A DNA stretch of 64,000 bases from Gordonia iterans (GTDB lineage: Bacteria > Actinomycetota > Actinomycetes > Mycobacteriales > Mycobacteriaceae). The position numbers were made by a program, and so were the translations under genes. The notes beneath the pieces are model-generated. The model saw only the letters and a program-made list of their open reading frames with translations. It was not told where the DNA came from and did not search any database. The stretch spans positions 2,480,001 through 2,544,000 of the forward strand of contig NZ_CP027433.1 in the NCBI RefSeq assembly GCF_002993285.1, in the 5' to 3' direction. This document shows positions 10,177 to 20,823 of this stretch, piece after piece; the first letter of the stretch is position 1; each line of letters begins with the position of its first letter.

Positions 10177-11099
10177 CGGCCCTCAGCCTTCCGGTCTTCG
10201 GCGGTCCGCCGGGTGATCACCGCTTCGGCGGCCGCGGCGATCTCCTGTTCGGTCACCTCGGCGGCGCCGGCGTCGTCGACGCGCACCGCGGTCGGGAAGA
10301 TCTGCCGGATCAGGTCCGGGCCGCCGGTGGCCGCGTCGTCGTCCGCCGCGTCGTAGAGCGCCTCGATCACCAGGCCGAGCGCCTCGGCGGGCTCCAGACG
10401 GGGGTGATAGAGCTTTTTGAGCGACGACTTGGCGAACAGCGCTCCGGATCCGATGGCGTCGTACCCGGCGAGTTCCTCGTGCCGCGCCCCGGCCACGTCG
10501 AAGGAGAAGATCCGGCCCCGGCCGGCCGCACCGGAGTCCTCGGTCGAACCGGGCCGGGACCCCGTCCGGCTCGGGTCGTACCCGACCAGCAGCGGCAACG
10601 CACTGAGACCCTGCAGGGCTGCACCGAGATTGCCCCGGACCATGCTCGCCAGCCGGGACACCTTGCCGTCCAGGGTCAGCGGGACGCCCTCGATCTTCTC
10701 GTAGTGCTCCAATTCCACGGTGAAGAGCTTCACCAGCTCGAACGCGATCCCGGCGGTGCCGGCGACCCCGGCGGCCGAATAGTCGTCGGTGACGAACACC
10801 TTCCGCACGTCGCGGGTGGCGATCAGATTGCCCATCGTCGAACGACGATCACCGGCCAGGATCACCCCGCCCGGATAGGCGACGGCCACGATCGTGGTGC
10901 CGTGCGGCGCGACGTCGCTCACCTCGCCCCGCACCGCCCAGGACGCCCCTTGTGCCGACGAAGCTCCGGGCGCCGACGAAGCTCCGGGCGCCGACGAAGC
11001 CCCTTGAGCTTGTCGAAAGGAACCCGGCAGCCGATCAGGCGCGCTGACGCGCAGGTACTCGGTGAACGATGAGATGTCCGGAGTGGCACCAGAGGTCAC
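10173..11099 (-). CDS. prcB: 20S proteasome beta subunit with repeat-expanded propeptide
   Basis: A 308-residue precursor of the catalytic beta subunit. The predicted cleavage is at [15 protein letters not shown], making T68 the N-terminal nucleophile; GDRRSTMGN and the later [17 protein letters not shown] and [23 protein letters not shown] are conserved. The propeptide (1-67) contains a 6-residue repeat [12 protein letters not shown] at ~33-53 encoded by an 18-bp DNA array, which is not typical. Mature enzyme should be unaffected because this part is removed. The GTG at 11099 overlaps the pup stop (GTGA). Confidence 0.96.
   Translation of the reverse strand: MTSGATPDISSFTEYLRVSAPDRLPGSFRQAQGASSAPGASSAPGASSAQGASWAVRGEVSDVAPHGTTIVAVAYPGGVILAGDRRSTMGNLIATRDVRKVFVTDDYSAAGVAGTAGIAFELVKLFTVELEHYEKIEGVPLTLDGKVSRLASMVRGNLGAALQGLSALPLLVGYDPSRTGSRPGSTEDSGAAGRGRIFSFDVAGARHEELAGYDAIGSGALFAKSSLKKLYHPRLEPAEALGLVIEALYDAADDDAATGGPDLIRQIFPTAVRVDDAGAAEVTEQEIAAAAEAVITRRTAEDRKAEGR
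10954..11020. repeat. 18-bp tandem repeats with TTCGACAAGCTC core inside prcB propeptide
   Basis: Two exact 18-bp units (GCCGACGAAGCTCCGGGC at 10954-10971 and 10972-10989) and a third diverged unit at 10990-11007. They end in CTTGAGCTTGTCGAAAGG, the reverse complement of CCTTTCGACAAGCTCAAG. The array is in frame and encodes GASSAP-type hexapeptides in the cleaved propeptide. The TTCGACAAGC core links it to the other repeats in the window. Confidence 0.92.
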
Positions 11100-11290
11100 T
11101 GGCCGCCCTTCTGGACGTAGGCCCGGACGAAGTCCTCGGCGTTGGATTCGAGCAGATCATCGATCTCGTCGAGCAGGTCGTCGGTCTCCTCGGCGAGCTT
11201 CTCGCGACGTTCCTGACCGGCCGCATCACCCCCGCCGATCGCGTCGTCGTCTCCGCCGCCACCGCCGCGTGTGGTCTGCTCCTGCGCCAT
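11096..11290 (-). CDS. pup: Prokaryotic ubiquitin-like protein Pup
   Basis: A 64-residue, largely disordered protein ending in GGQ. The C-terminal half ([31 protein letters not shown]) is the helix bound by the ATPase coiled coil. The final Gln must be deamidated to Glu by Dop before ligation by PafA. The N-terminus carries a [14 protein letters not shown] linker. AGGAG-like bases (TGAGGAGAC) lie just upstream. It precedes prcB with a 4-base overlap and follows dop by 51 bp. Confidence 0.98.
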   Translation of the reverse strand: MAQEQTTRGGGGGDDDAIGGGDAAGQERREKLAEETDDLLDEIDDLLESNAEDFVRAYVQKGGQ

Positions 11291-11341
11291 CGTCGTCTCC
11301 TCAGCTCGGCTCGTTCACCCACCCTACCGGGGCGGGTGCCG

Positions 11342-12844
11342 CTATTCGGTGAGCGCCTCAACCAATTCCGCGGCCGTCTCGGCGGACTCGAGCAGCTCCC
11401 CGACCATCTCCCTGGTCCCGCGCAGCGGTTCGAGTGTGGGGATCCGGATCATCGAATCGTCGCCCAGGTCGAAGATCACCGAATCCCAGCTCGCGGCGGC
11501 CACGTCCGCGCCGAACTTGCTGACGCATCGGCCCCGGAAGTAGGCGCGCGTGTCCTCCGGCGGGTGATGCACGGCGTGACGCACCTGATCCTCGGTGACC
11601 AGGCGCTGCATCGAGCCGCGGCTCACGAGGCGGTTGTACAGCCCCTTGTCGAGGCGGACGTCGGAGTACTGGAGGTCGATCAGCTGCAGGCGGGGCGCCG
11701 ACCAAGTGAGGCCCTCGCGCTGGCGGAACCCCTCGAGCAGGCGCAGCTTGGCCGGCCAGTCGAGCAGGTCGGCGCATTCCATCGGATCGCGCTCCAGCTT
11801 GTCGAGCACGTCCGCCCAGGTGGCGATGACGTGCGCGGCGCGGTCGTCGTCGCTGTGGTGGGCGTCGTGGAAAGCGCTGACCCGCGCCAGGTACTCGCGC
11901 TGCAAAGCCAGACCGGTGAGTTCGCGGCCGTCGGCCAGGGCCACCACCGCGCTCAGCGTCGGATCGTGGCTGATGGTGTGCACCGCGTGCACCGGCCAGG
12001 CCAGACTCAAGTCCGAGAGGTCGACACCGGCCTCGATCAGGTCGAGCACGAGCGCCGTCGTCCCCACCTTGAGGTAGGTGGAGGTCTCGGCGAGGTTCGC
12101 GTCGCCGATGATCACATGGAGGCGGCGGTACTTGTCGGGCTCAGCGTGCGGCTCGTCGCGGGTGTTGATGATGCCGCGTTTGAGGGTGGTCTCCAGCCCG
12201 ACCTCCACTTCGATGTAGTCGGCGCGCTGACTCAGCTGGAAGCCTGCCTCCTCGCCGGACTGGCCGATACCCACGCGCCCCGATCCACAGACCACCTGCC
12301 GGGATGCGAAGAACGGCATCAGTCCGGTGACGACGGCGTCGAACGAGGTCCGCCGGTCCATCAGGTAGTTCTCATGCGTCCCGTACGACGCACCCTTGCC
12401 GTCGATGTTGTTCTTGTACAGCTGCAGCCGAGTGGACCCGGGCACACTGGCCACGAACTCCGCGGCCTGTTCCATCACCCGCTCGCCGGCCTTGTCCCAG
12501 ATCACCGCATCGAGCGGATCCCGCACCTCGGGGGCCGAATACTCGGGGTGGGCGTGGTCGACGTACAGGCGTGCGCCGTTGGTGAGGATCATGTTGGCCG
12601 CACCGATCTCGTCGGCGTCGATGATCGGGGCGGGCCCTCGGTGGCCGCCCAAGTCGTAGCCGCGGGCATCGCGCATGGGCGACTCCACCTCGTAGTCCCA
12701 GCGCGTGCGATGCGCGCGCCGCGGCACCTTCGCGGCAGCAGCGTAGGCGAGCACCGCCTGCGTCGACGTCATGATCGGGTTCGCGGTCCGGTCGCCCGGT
12801 GCGGAGATGCCGTATTCGACCTCGGTGCCGATGATGCGATCCAT
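11342..12844 (-). CDS. dop: Pup deamidase/depupylase Dop
   Basis: A 500-residue homologue of PafA that deamidates the C-terminal Gln of Pup and also removes Pup from substrates. The start [14 protein letters not shown] carries the GTEVEYG nucleotide-binding motif; [47 protein letters not shown] and [11 protein letters not shown] are recognisable family segments. The ATG at 12844 matches the recalled mycobacterial N-terminus. An in-frame ATG at 12883 exists but would place a GTCGAG-type repeat inside the coding region, so it is not preferred. Confidence 0.96.
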   Translation of the reverse strand: MDRIIGTEVEYGISAPGDRTANPIMTSTQAVLAYAAAAKVPRRAHRTRWDYEVESPMRDARGYDLGGHRGPAPIIDADEIGAANMILTNGARLYVDHAHPEYSAPEVRDPLDAVIWDKAGERVMEQAAEFVASVPGSTRLQLYKNNIDGKGASYGTHENYLMDRRTSFDAVVTGLMPFFASRQVVCGSGRVGIGQSGEEAGFQLSQRADYIEVEVGLETTLKRGIINTRDEPHAEPDKYRRLHVIIGDANLAETSTYLKVGTTALVLDLIEAGVDLSDLSLAWPVHAVHTISHDPTLSAVVALADGRELTGLALQREYLARVSAFHDAHHSDDDRAAHVIATWADVLDKLERDPMECADLLDWPAKLRLLEGFRQREGLTWSAPRLQLIDLQYSDVRLDKGLYNRLVSRGSMQRLVTEDQVRHAVHHPPEDTRAYFRGRCVSKFGADVAAASWDSVIFDLGDDSMIRIPTLEPLRGTREMVGELLESAETAAELVEALTE

Positions 12845-12861
12845 GCCTGCCAGCCTAGGCC

Positions 12862-12881
12862 GGTCTTGACTTCGCTCGACC
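12862..12881. repeat. Single GTCTTGACTTCGCTCGACC repeat copy upstream of dop
   Basis: One diverged copy of the window's recurring GGTCTCGACTTCGCTCGACC element lies 18 bp upstream of the dop start. It is in the opposite orientation to the copy that ends the array at 12985-13007, so the two flank the dop-exporter gap. Confidence 0.7.
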
Positions 12882-12903
12882 ATCGGGAGGGCACCCCTCA
12901 CCA

Positions 12904-13018
12904 GTCGGGCGCCTCGCCGGTCGAGCCCCCCCGCCGGTCGAGCCCCCCCCCGCCGGCCGAGCCCCCCGCTGGTCGAGCCCCCCGCTGGTCGAGCGACGTC
13001 GAGACCACCTCCGCGCGG
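12904..13018. repeat. Irregular GGTCGAGCCCC array between dop and the FHA-ABC gene
   Basis: Five units of 16-19 bp, each CGCCGGTCGAGCCCC or CGCTGGTCGAGCCCC with variable C-tracts. They finish with GGTCGAGCGACGTCGAGACC and CACCTCCGCG just before the stop codon of the downstream-facing exporter gene at 13020. The last copy matches the element that ends the htpG array at 49019-49045 (GGTCGAGCTTGTCGAGACC then CACCTCCGCC). The gap contains no gene. Confidence 0.9.
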
Positions 13019-13019
13019 A

Positions 13020-15635
13020 TCAGCGCTTCTTCAGGCGGAGGCGGCTGTAGATCAGCAGGAACAGGAGCAGACCCATGCCGACGAGGACGCCATACGCGAT
13101 CAGCGTGTGCGTGACGGTCGGCTCCCACAGCGGGTACTTCGGCTCCTCGCCCTGGGCGTGCTTGATCTGGCTCGCCTCGGGATTGATCTGCGGGAGGTCC
13201 ACGGCCTGCGCCGCCGCGGTGTAGCCCCAATAGGCTGGGAAGATCCACGACAGCTGAGAGACGACGGCGCCGGTGATCGGGAACAGCCCGCCGCAGAACA
13301 CCAGCTGCACCATTACGACGATGACCAGCGGAGGCATGGTCTGCTCGTTCGACTTCACCAGGGACGAGATCGCAAGGCCCACCAGCGAGCTCACACAGGC
13401 GAGCACCGCGATCGCGACGAAGAGCGCCGCCGGGGGCGGCAGGAACACCCCGCCGTGCTCGGGAATCCCACGCAGGCCGAAGGTGATCCCGAGCATGATC
13501 GCGCTCTGCACCGCGGCGAGCACGAAGAACACGACGGTCTTGGCGCTGAGGTAGGCGCCCGGGCGGAGACCGACCGCGCGCTCGCGTTCGAAGATCGCAC
13601 GCTCGGACACGAGGTCCCGCACTGTAAGGGCCGCCCCCATGAAGGCCGCGCCGATCACCAGCACCACCAACAGCTGCACCGCTTCCACCGGATCCTTCGG
13701 AACGGTGGTGCCGGGGGCGAAGCCGGGTTTGGTCTCGGTGATGCCGAAGTCCGTGTCACCCGGTATCACCAGGGTGAGCAGACCCAGGACCACCGGCAGC
13801 AAGAAGAGGAAGGCCAGATAACCGCGGTCGGAGACGATCAGCCGCCACTGGCGGCGGGCGACTGTCGACAACTGCCTGCCCGCCGACGCCTGCGGAACCA
13901 CCACGGGCGGTCCGGTGGGCTGCGCCGGTGGCGCCGGGCGGTGCGGGTGCCGTCGCCGGTAGTTGTCCCACACCAGATCCGGATTCCGGGTGACGTTCTC
14001 GAAGATCTCCGCCCAGTCGTCGGAGCCGAGCTCGGCCTTCTTGCCCTTGGGCTCGCCGCAGTAGGCGGTCTTGCCCCCGGGAGCCAGGAGCAGCACCTGG
14101 TCACAGGTCTCCAGATGTGCCACCGAGTGCGTCACTACCAGCACCACACGGCCGGCGTCGGCGAGATCGCGCAGGGTCTTCATCACCTGACGGTCCAGCG
14201 CCGGGTCCAGGCCCGAGGTGGGCTCGTCCAGAATCAGCAACGACGGGCCGGTCAGCAGCTCCATCGCGACCGAGGCACGCTTGCGCTGACCGCCGGACAG
14301 CTTGTCGATGCGGGTCTGCGAGTGCTCGGTGAGGGAGAGCTCAGCGAGCACGCCGTCGATCACCTGGTCGCGATCGGCCGTCGAGAGGTCGGCCGGCAAC
14401 CGCAGCTCAGCGGCGTAGCGCAGCGCCTGGCGGACAGTGAGCTTGCTGTGCAGCACATCGTCCTGCGGCACCATCCCGATGCGGTTGCGGAGCGCCTCGT
14501 ACTCGTCGTGCACATCGCGGCCCTCGAACGAGACCCGTCCGATGGTAGGGCTGTTGAGGCCCGCGGCGATCTTGCTGACCGTCGATTTGCCGGCTCCCGA
14601 CGGGCCGATGATGGCGGTGAGCGTGCCCGGGCCCGCCTGAAACGAGATGTCGTTCAACAGGACCTTGCCGCCGTCGACGGTGAGGCCGACGCCGTCCACC
14701 TCGAGGCCGCCGCTCATCGCCGCCTTCGGGCGGCCGCGCACCAGGTTTCCGTCGGAGACCACGAAGTCGCTGTTGCCGATCGTGACGACGTCGTTCTCGT
14801 TCAGCGGGTGCCTGCGGACCCGGTGCCCGTTGACGAAGGTCCCGTTGACGCTCCCGAGGTCCTCGATGAACAGCCCGGTGCCGCCGGCGGTGAGCCGCGC
14901 ATGGTGCCGGGACGCCAGCACGTCGCTGACCACGATGTCGTTGTCCGGGGTGCGGCCGATCGTCTTGACGCCGCTCAACGAGATCCGCTCGCGGCCTCCC
15001 CGCAGTTCGCCCGGGACCTCGAAGATCGCCGACGCGTTGTGATGCAGCGCCGCCAGGTGCGGGGCGTTCGGCAGCTTGCCGAACGCGGCGGGTTGCTGCG
15101 GAGCCGGCCGCTGTCCGGGCGCCGGCGACGACGCGATCGGCTGTGACGGCACCGGACGAGACGGCGGGGCCGTTTGCGCCGGTATCGGACGCGACGGCGG
15201 CGCGGGCGGCGGCCGGTGTCCGTGCGGCGGCAGCGCCGGCGGGCTCTGCGCCGCGATCGGCCGCGACGGCGGTGCGGCCACGCCTGGCCGCTGAGTAGGC
15301 AGCGGGCGGGACGACGCCGCCTGCGGGGTCAACTCCAGCACCGGGCCGTGCTGAGCGTCGCCCAGCCGAATCACGGTGACTCCGCGGACCGGCACCTGCG
15401 GCACCTTCACTCCCGCGGCGAAGAAGCCGTTGGTGCTGCCCTTGTCGGTGACCACCCAGCCGGCCGCCGTCCACTCGAAGGCCAGATGGGTGCGCGAGAT
15501 CAGGGGATGGTTCAGCGTCACCGTGTTCTCGGGTGTGCGGCCCAGGGTCGCCGGCGAGGCGGTGACCACGTGGACCTGCCCCGAGTCGATACGGATCTGC
15601 AGCGGAGTCGGCTCAGGTCGGTTCATCACCGGCAA
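13020..15635 (-). CDS. ABC exporter with two FHA domains (Rv1747-type)
   Basis: An 871-residue half-size ABC transporter. FHA domain 1 is at ~9-100 ([26 protein letters not shown]) and FHA domain 2 at ~205-295 ([27 protein letters not shown]), separated by a Pro-rich linker. The ATPase has Walker A GPSGAGKS at 344-351, LSGGQ at 446-450 and LLILDE at 466-471; about six membrane segments occupy ~605-870 (ABC2 type). FHA domains bind phosphothreonine, so activity is probably controlled by Ser/Thr kinases, as for Rv1747. The substrate is unknown. It is unusual in lying between dop and the proteasomal ATPase, 30 bp after the latter. Confidence 0.92.
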   Translation of the reverse strand: MPVMNRPEPTPLQIRIDSGQVHVVTASPATLGRTPENTVTLNHPLISRTHLAFEWTAAGWVVTDKGSTNGFFAAGVKVPQVPVRGVTVIRLGDAQHGPVLELTPQAASSRPLPTQRPGVAAPPSRPIAAQSPPALPPHGHRPPPAPPSRPIPAQTAPPSRPVPSQPIASSPAPGQRPAPQQPAAFGKLPNAPHLAALHHNASAIFEVPGELRGGRERISLSGVKTIGRTPDNDIVVSDVLASRHHARLTAGGTGLFIEDLGSVNGTFVNGHRVRRHPLNENDVVTIGNSDFVVSDGNLVRGRPKAAMSGGLEVDGVGLTVDGGKVLLNDISFQAGPGTLTAIIGPSGAGKSTVSKIAAGLNSPTIGRVSFEGRDVHDEYEALRNRIGMVPQDDVLHSKLTVRQALRYAAELRLPADLSTADRDQVIDGVLAELSLTEHSQTRIDKLSGGQRKRASVAMELLTGPSLLILDEPTSGLDPALDRQVMKTLRDLADAGRVVLVVTHSVAHLETCDQVLLLAPGGKTAYCGEPKGKKAELGSDDWAEIFENVTRNPDLVWDNYRRRHPHRPAPPAQPTGPPVVVPQASAGRQLSTVARRQWRLIVSDRGYLAFLFLLPVVLGLLTLVIPGDTDFGITETKPGFAPGTTVPKDPVEAVQLLVVLVIGAAFMGAALTVRDLVSERAIFERERAVGLRPGAYLSAKTVVFFVLAAVQSAIMLGITFGLRGIPEHGGVFLPPPAALFVAIAVLACVSSLVGLAISSLVKSNEQTMPPLVIVVMVQLVFCGGLFPITGAVVSQLSWIFPAYWGYTAAAQAVDLPQINPEASQIKHAQGEEPKYPLWEPTVTHTLIAYGVLVGMGLLLFLLIYSRLRLKKR

Positions 15636-15665
15636 CTCTAGCGCCCGCCCGTCGGCACGCCGTCG

Positions 15666-17342
15666 TTACAGGTACTGACCGGTGTTGCTCTCGGTGTCGA
15701 TCGCCCGGGCTGCACCGCTGTTCTTACCGGTCACCAGCGTCCGGATGTACACGATCCGCTCCCCCTTCTTGCCGGAGATGCGGGCCCAGTCGTCCGGATT
15801 GGTGGTGTTCGGCAGGTCCTCGTTCTCGGCGAACTCGTCGAGGATCGAATCCAGGAAGTGCCCGATCCGCAGGCCACCCCGGCCGGTGTCGAGCTGCTCC
15901 TTGATTGCGAACTTCTTCGCCCGGTCGACGACGTTCTGGATCATCGCACCGGAGTTGAAGTCCTTGAAGTACATGACCTCTTTGTCGCCGTTGGCGTAGG
16001 TCACCTCGAGGAAGCGGTTGTCGTCGGTCTCGTCGTACATCCGCTCCACGATGCGCTCGATCATGGCGGCGACACACGCCTGCGCGTCCCCGCCGAACTC
16101 GGCGAGGTCGTCCGGGTGCAGCGGAAGTTCGGTGGTGAGGTACTTGGAGAAGATGTCGATCGCCGATTCGGCGTCGGGACGCTCGATCTTGATCTTCACG
16201 TCCAGCCGACCGGGGCGCAGGATGGCCGGATCGATCATGTCCTCGCGGTTGGAGGCGCCGATCACGATCACGTTCTCCAGTCCCTCGACGCCGTCGATCT
16301 CGCTGAGCAGCTGCGGCACGACGGTGGTCTCCACGTCCGAGGACACACCGGAGCCGCGGGTCCGGAAGATCGAGTCCATCTCGTCGAAGAAGACGATCAC
16401 CGGTGTGCCCTCAGAGGCCTTCTCCCGCGCACGCTGGAAGATCAGCCGGATGTGCCGCTCGGTCTCGCCGACGAACTTGTTGAGCAGTTCCGGCCCCTTG
16501 ATGTTCAGGAAGTAGCTCTTGGCCTCGCGGACGTCGTCGCCACGGGCCTCGGCGATCTTCTTGGCCAGCGAGTTGGCGACGGCCTTGGCGATCAGCGTCT
16601 TGCCGCAGCCGGGCGGACCGTACAGGAGCACGCCCTTGGGCGGCCGCAGGCTGTACTCGCGGAACAGCTCCGCGTGCAAGAACGGCAGTTCCACCGCGTC
16701 GCGGATCTGCTCGATCTGCCGTCGGAGGCCACCGATGTCCTCGTAGTCGACGTCCGGCACCTCTTCGAGGACCAGATCCTCCACCTCGGCCTTGGGGATC
16801 CGCTCGAGCGCGAACCCGGCCTTGGAGTCGATCAGGAGCGAGTCGCCGGGCCGCAGCCGCCGCTCGGCCGGGCCGCCGTCGTCGGCGTGGATCAAAGGCT
16901 CGGCGAGCTTGACCACCCGCTCCTCGTCGGCATGTCCGACGACGAGCGCACGACTGCCGTCGCCCAGCAGCTCGCGCATGGTGCTGATCTCACCGACTGC
17001 GTCGTAGCCCAGCGCCTCGACCACGGTGAGCGCCTCGTTGAGGCGCAGACTCTGCCCGCGGTGCAGGGTCTCGGTCTCGATGTTCGGCGAGAGCGTCAGG
17101 CGCATCTTGCGGCCGGAGGTGAACACGTCGACGGTGCCCTCGTCGCACACCTCCAGGAGCACGCCGAACCCGCTCGGCGGCTGGCCGAGACGGTCCACTT
17201 CCTCGCGCAGCGCGATCAGTTGCTGACGAGCATCCTTGAGCGTGTCGAGCAGCTTCTCGTTGCGCTTGGTGAGCTGTTCGACGCGCTCGGTCAACTCCGC
17301 AGTTCCGGCGCTGCGACTGGTCGGGCGGTCTGGCGATGTCAT
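15666..17342 (-). CDS. arc: Proteasome-associated AAA ATPase ARC/Mpa
   Basis: A 558-residue hexameric unfoldase that recognises Pup and feeds substrates to the 20S proteasome. An N-terminal coiled coil (~14-55 in this numbering minus two) is followed by two OB-like domains. The AAA module has [18 protein letters not shown], and the sensor/arginine region [18 protein letters not shown]. The C-terminus ends GQYL, the proteasome-docking tail. The ATG at 17342 has GGGAG eight bases upstream; the GTG at 17348 is too close to it. It lies between the exporter and trmI. Confidence 0.96.
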   Translation of the reverse strand: MTSPDRPTSRSAGTAELTERVEQLTKRNEKLLDTLKDARQQLIALREEVDRLGQPPSGFGVLLEVCDEGTVDVFTSGRKMRLTLSPNIETETLHRGQSLRLNEALTVVEALGYDAVGEISTMRELLGDGSRALVVGHADEERVVKLAEPLIHADDGGPAERRLRPGDSLLIDSKAGFALERIPKAEVEDLVLEEVPDVDYEDIGGLRRQIEQIRDAVELPFLHAELFREYSLRPPKGVLLYGPPGCGKTLIAKAVANSLAKKIAEARGDDVREAKSYFLNIKGPELLNKFVGETERHIRLIFQRAREKASEGTPVIVFFDEMDSIFRTRGSGVSSDVETTVVPQLLSEIDGVEGLENVIVIGASNREDMIDPAILRPGRLDVKIKIERPDAESAIDIFSKYLTTELPLHPDDLAEFGGDAQACVAAMIERIVERMYDETDDNRFLEVTYANGDKEVMYFKDFNSGAMIQNVVDRAKKFAIKEQLDTGRGGLRIGHFLDSILDEFAENEDLPNTTNPDDWARISGKKGERIVYIRTLVTGKNSGAARAIDTESNTGQYL

Positions 17343-17429
17343 GCGCACTGCTCCCTCGAGATCGAAACCGGCCTCCCGGCGCGAGATCCGCGACCGGTTA
17401 GGTTCTGCTTACCAGCTTATCCGCCCGCC

Positions 17430-18326
<897 letters not shown>

Positions 18327-18337
18327 TCACACCACCT

Positions 18338-18355
18338 GGTGAGCGAGCGCTCACC
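18338..18355. promoter_or_regulatory. Palindrome GGTGAGCG-AG-CGCTCACC, possible TetR-type operator
   Basis: A perfect 8-bp inverted repeat with a 2-bp centre lies 22 bp upstream of the thioesterase ATG and 77 bp upstream of trmI. TGAGCG/CGCTCA half-sites of this spacing are typical of TetR-family operators in actinobacteria. No such regulator is encoded next to it, so the binding protein is unknown. Confidence 0.45.
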
Positions 18356-18377
18356 CGGCGTGACCTAGAGTGCGGTT

Positions 18378-19262
18378 ATGGCCCCCGCAATCAACCTCGA
18401 TCAGTCCGACGCCCGCGAGTACGGCGCCTACTACGAGCCGACCTCACCGGAAGGCGCAGACCCCGGATACGAGTACTTCCAGCCCACCGGAGCGACCGTC
18501 AGCGTGTGGTCGGCCGACATCCAGCACGGGGGCCCGCCCACCGGGCTGCTGGTCCGGACCATGGAGAACGCCGTCGGCGCCGCAGACGGGCAGGCCTTCA
18601 GCCGCGTCACGATGGACATCCTCGGGCCCGTCGGCCTCGGCGTGAACCGGGTGCGCGTCTTCCAGCCGCGGCCCGGTCGCCAGATCAGCCAGATCGCCGC
18701 CGAACTCGACGTGCTCGCGCCGAACGGGACGTGGCGCACGGCGGCGCGCGCCGTCGCATGGCGACTCAAGACCGGCGACTCGTCGGCGATCGCGAAGACT
18801 CCGCATCCGCCGTTGCCTGCCTCGCCGGAAGAACTGCCCCGGATGGTCGGGTTCCCCGAGATCGACGGCGTCTCGGTGGCCTGGGGCAAGGTCGGGTTCA
18901 TCGGAACGGTCGAGATCGCCGGTCAGTCCGGTCGCAACGGCGATACCCCCGCGGTCTGGCTACGGCCGCTGCTTCCGCTGGTGGCCGGCGAGGAGACCAG
19001 CGATCTGGCATCGGCGTTCACCGTGATCGACGTCGCCAACGGCCTCGGCGCGATGCTCGACCCGCGGGAGTGGTCGTGGATGAACACCGACACCACGGTG
19101 CACCTGGTGGCACCGCCGTCCGGTCCGTGGATCGGCATCGATTCGTCGATGGCCGGCGGCAGTCGTGGGTACGGGGCCAGCTTCGCCGACCTGTACGACG
19201 CGAACGGCTTCCTCGGTCGTTCCGCCCAGACCGTGCTCCTCACCCCGAGCACCGCTCGATAA
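18378..19262 (+). CDS. Acyl-CoA thioesterase-like double-hotdog protein
   Basis: A 294-residue protein that looks like the TesB-like/4HBT_3 double-hotdog thioesterase family. The first half contains DIQHGGPPTGLLVRTMENAVG, where HGGPP is the usual N-terminal hotdog helix motif. The second half has VIDVANGLGAMLDPREWSWMNTDTTVHL, with the expected N/T-D-T type active-site strand. It likely hydrolyses acyl-CoA esters, substrate unknown. It stands alone, divergent from trmI, with a palindromic operator-like site just ahead. Its TAA at 19260-19262 directly abuts the 53-bp repeat array. Confidence 0.8.
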   Translation: MAPAINLDQSDAREYGAYYEPTSPEGADPGYEYFQPTGATVSVWSADIQHGGPPTGLLVRTMENAVGAADGQAFSRVTMDILGPVGLGVNRVRVFQPRPGRQISQIAAELDVLAPNGTWRTAARAVAWRLKTGDSSAIAKTPHPPLPASPEELPRMVGFPEIDGVSVAWGKVGFIGTVEIAGQSGRNGDTPAVWLRPLLPLVAGEETSDLASAFTVIDVANGLGAMLDPREWSWMNTDTTVHLVAPPSGPWIGIDSSMAGGSRGYGASFADLYDANGFLGRSAQTVLLTPSTAR

Positions 19263-19506
19263 TCGAGTCGAAATCACCTGTCGCCGACCTACCGTTCGAT
19301 GATTGAGCGAGCGAAGCGAGTCGAAATCACTCGTCGCCGACCTCCCGTTCGATGATTGAGCGAGCGAAGCGAGTCGAAATCACTCGTCGCCGACCTCCCG
19401 TTCGATGATTGAGCGAGCGAAGCGAGTCGAAATCACTCGTCGCCGACCTCCCGTTCGATGATTGAGCGAGCGAAGCGAGTCGAAATCACTCGTCGCCGAC
19501 CTCCCC
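19261..19506. repeat. 53-bp tandem repeat array, 4 full units plus a leading partial
   Basis: A leading partial unit at 19261-19294 is followed by four units starting at 19295, 19348, 19401 and 19454; all show a constant 53-bp period and are essentially identical. Each contains ATTGAGCGAGCGAAGCGAGT and CGAAATCACTCGTCGCCGAC. The period is not a multiple of three. The right end overlaps the 3' end of the GIY-YIG gene (last codons and stop). There are no unique spacers, so this is not a CRISPR array. This array fills the 223-bp gap 19263-19485. Confidence 0.98.
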
Positions 19507-19800
19507 GTGCGCACTCGGTCGGTACCCGCGCTTCGACAAGCCTGGCAGCTTGTCGAACTCGCCCGCGATCAACGCCTCCCGTTTGGCCCGCGACCAGCCC
19601 TGAATTCGCTTCTCCATCGCAAACGCCTCCCCTATGTGTTCGAACTCGGCGCACCACATGAGCGTCACGGGAAGACGGCGGCGCGTATACGCAGCACCGT
19701 TTCCGGCGTTATGTTGATTCACGCGCCACTCCACGTGTCGCGTACTGCCTACGTAGTAGGATCCGTCAGAACACTTAAGGATGTACACATACGCGGGCAT
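19486..19800 (-). CDS. Small GIY-YIG endonuclease-domain protein
   Basis: A 104-residue single-domain protein of the GIY-YIG nuclease superfamily (UPF0213/YhbQ-like). The motif appears as YVYILKCSDGSYYVGST at residues 4-20, the conserved Arg in VEWRVNQHNAG (R27 region), and Glu in FAMEKRIQGWSRAKREALI. These proteins are proposed structure-specific DNA nucleases; no substrate is proven here. The last residues (GEVGDE and stop) are encoded by the first copy of the 53-bp repeat array, and an exact inverted repeat lies in the gene just before it, so the native C-terminus may have been replaced. Confidence 0.82.
   Translation of the reverse strand: MPAYVYILKCSDGSYYVGSTRHVEWRVNQHNAGNGAAYTRRRLPVTLMWCAEFEHIGEAFAMEKRIQGWSRAKREALIAGEFDKLPGLSKRGYRPSAHGEVGDE
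19532..19557. repeat. Perfect inverted repeat TTCGACAAGC-6-GCTTGTCGAA within the GIY-YIG gene
   Basis: Ten-base arms separated by CTGGCA. The arm TTCGACAAGC is the same core found in the prcB and htpG arrays. It can form a strong hairpin in the mRNA of the GIY-YIG gene near its 3' end. Confidence 0.9.
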
Positions 19801-19948
19801 GCATCAAGGCTCGCCCACATCCACGACGATGTCGACCCGGGAATCCCCAGTCACGCGCGACTGCTCGCGCAGGCTGTGGACAACCCGCTCCCGCCGGACG
19901 TCCGACGGTCTGATTTCGGCCGAGCGAACGGGTGGCGGGCTTCTCGAT

Positions 19949-20797
19949 TCAGAAGCGGCAGGAGCGGATGTCGCTGGCGAGGATCGCTCGGGCACCGAGC
20001 TCGGAGAGCTCGTCCATCAGCTGCTGGTGACGCTTGCGCGGCACCATGGCGCGCACGGCGAGCCAGTCCGGATCGGCCATCGGCGAGATGGTCGGAGACT
20101 CCAGGCCGGGGGTCAGCGCCGACGCGCGTTCGAGCAGAGACTTGGGGCAGTCGTAGTCGATCATCACATACTGCTGACCGAACACCACGCCTTGGACTCG
20201 GGCGATGAAACGCTGGGCCGCCTTGGAGGGCTCTCGCCCGTCGACGCCGCGGATGAGCACCGCCTCGGAGTCGCAGAGCGACTCGCCGAAGGCCCGGAGT
20301 CCGTGCAGGCGCAGGGTCCTCCCGGAGCCGACGACGTCGGCGATCGCGTCGGCGACGCCGAGCTGAATGGAGATCTCCACAGCGCCGTCGAGGCGGATGA
20401 TCTCGGCGTCGATCCCCCGCTCGCCCAGATCCCGGCGGACCAGGTTGGGATACGAGGTGGCGATGCGCTTGCCCGCGAGATCCTCGACGCTCCACGTCTC
20501 GTCGGCCGGCGCCGCATACCGGAAGGTCGACGAGCCGAAGCCCAGAGCGACTTCTTCGCTCACCTCGGCGCCGGAGTCGGCGGCCAGGTCACGACCGGTG
20601 ATGCCCACGTCGAGCCGCCCTGACGCGACGTAGATCGCCACGTCCTTAGGCCGGAGGAAGTAGAACTCGACGTCGTTCTCGACGTCGATCACGTTCAGGT
20701 CCTTGGGATCCGAGCGTTTGCGGTAGCCGGCCTCGGACAGGATCCCGGAGGCGGCTTCGGACAGTGCGCCCTTGTTGGGCACGGCGACGCGCAGCAT
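19949..20797 (-). CDS. hisG: ATP phosphoribosyltransferase HisG
   Basis: A 282-residue long-form HisG, the first and feedback-controlled enzyme of histidine synthesis (ATP + PRPP to phosphoribosyl-ATP). [16 protein letters not shown] is the family start; [26 protein letters not shown] and the PRPP loop [26 protein letters not shown] are present. The C-terminal ~75 residues form the ACT-like histidine-binding domain of the long form. It starts 26 bp after hisE on the same strand. Confidence 0.97.
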   Translation of the reverse strand: MLRVAVPNKGALSEAASGILSEAGYRKRSDPKDLNVIDVENDVEFYFLRPKDVAIYVASGRLDVGITGRDLAADSGAEVSEEVALGFGSSTFRYAAPADETWSVEDLAGKRIATSYPNLVRRDLGERGIDAEIIRLDGAVEISIQLGVADAIADVVGSGRTLRLHGLRAFGESLCDSEAVLIRGVDGREPSKAAQRFIARVQGVVFGQQYVMIDYDCPKSLLERASALTPGLESPTISPMADPDWLAVRAMVPRKRHQQLMDELSELGARAILASDIRSCRF

Positions 20798-20823
20798 GGC
20801 GAGGCTCTCTTCGATCGTCTGGA

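Noticed and set aside
12845..12901. Longer Dop N-terminus
   Set aside because: It would translate a repeat copy; the start at 12844 begins with the family sequence [12 protein letters not shown].
19261..19506. Possible CRISPR array
   Set aside because: Units are head-to-tail with no unique spacers and no cas genes are near.
19804..19995. 63-residue minus-strand frame between the GIY-YIG gene and hisG
   Set aside because: It overlaps the hisG 3' end in another frame, has no domain and no clear ribosome site.
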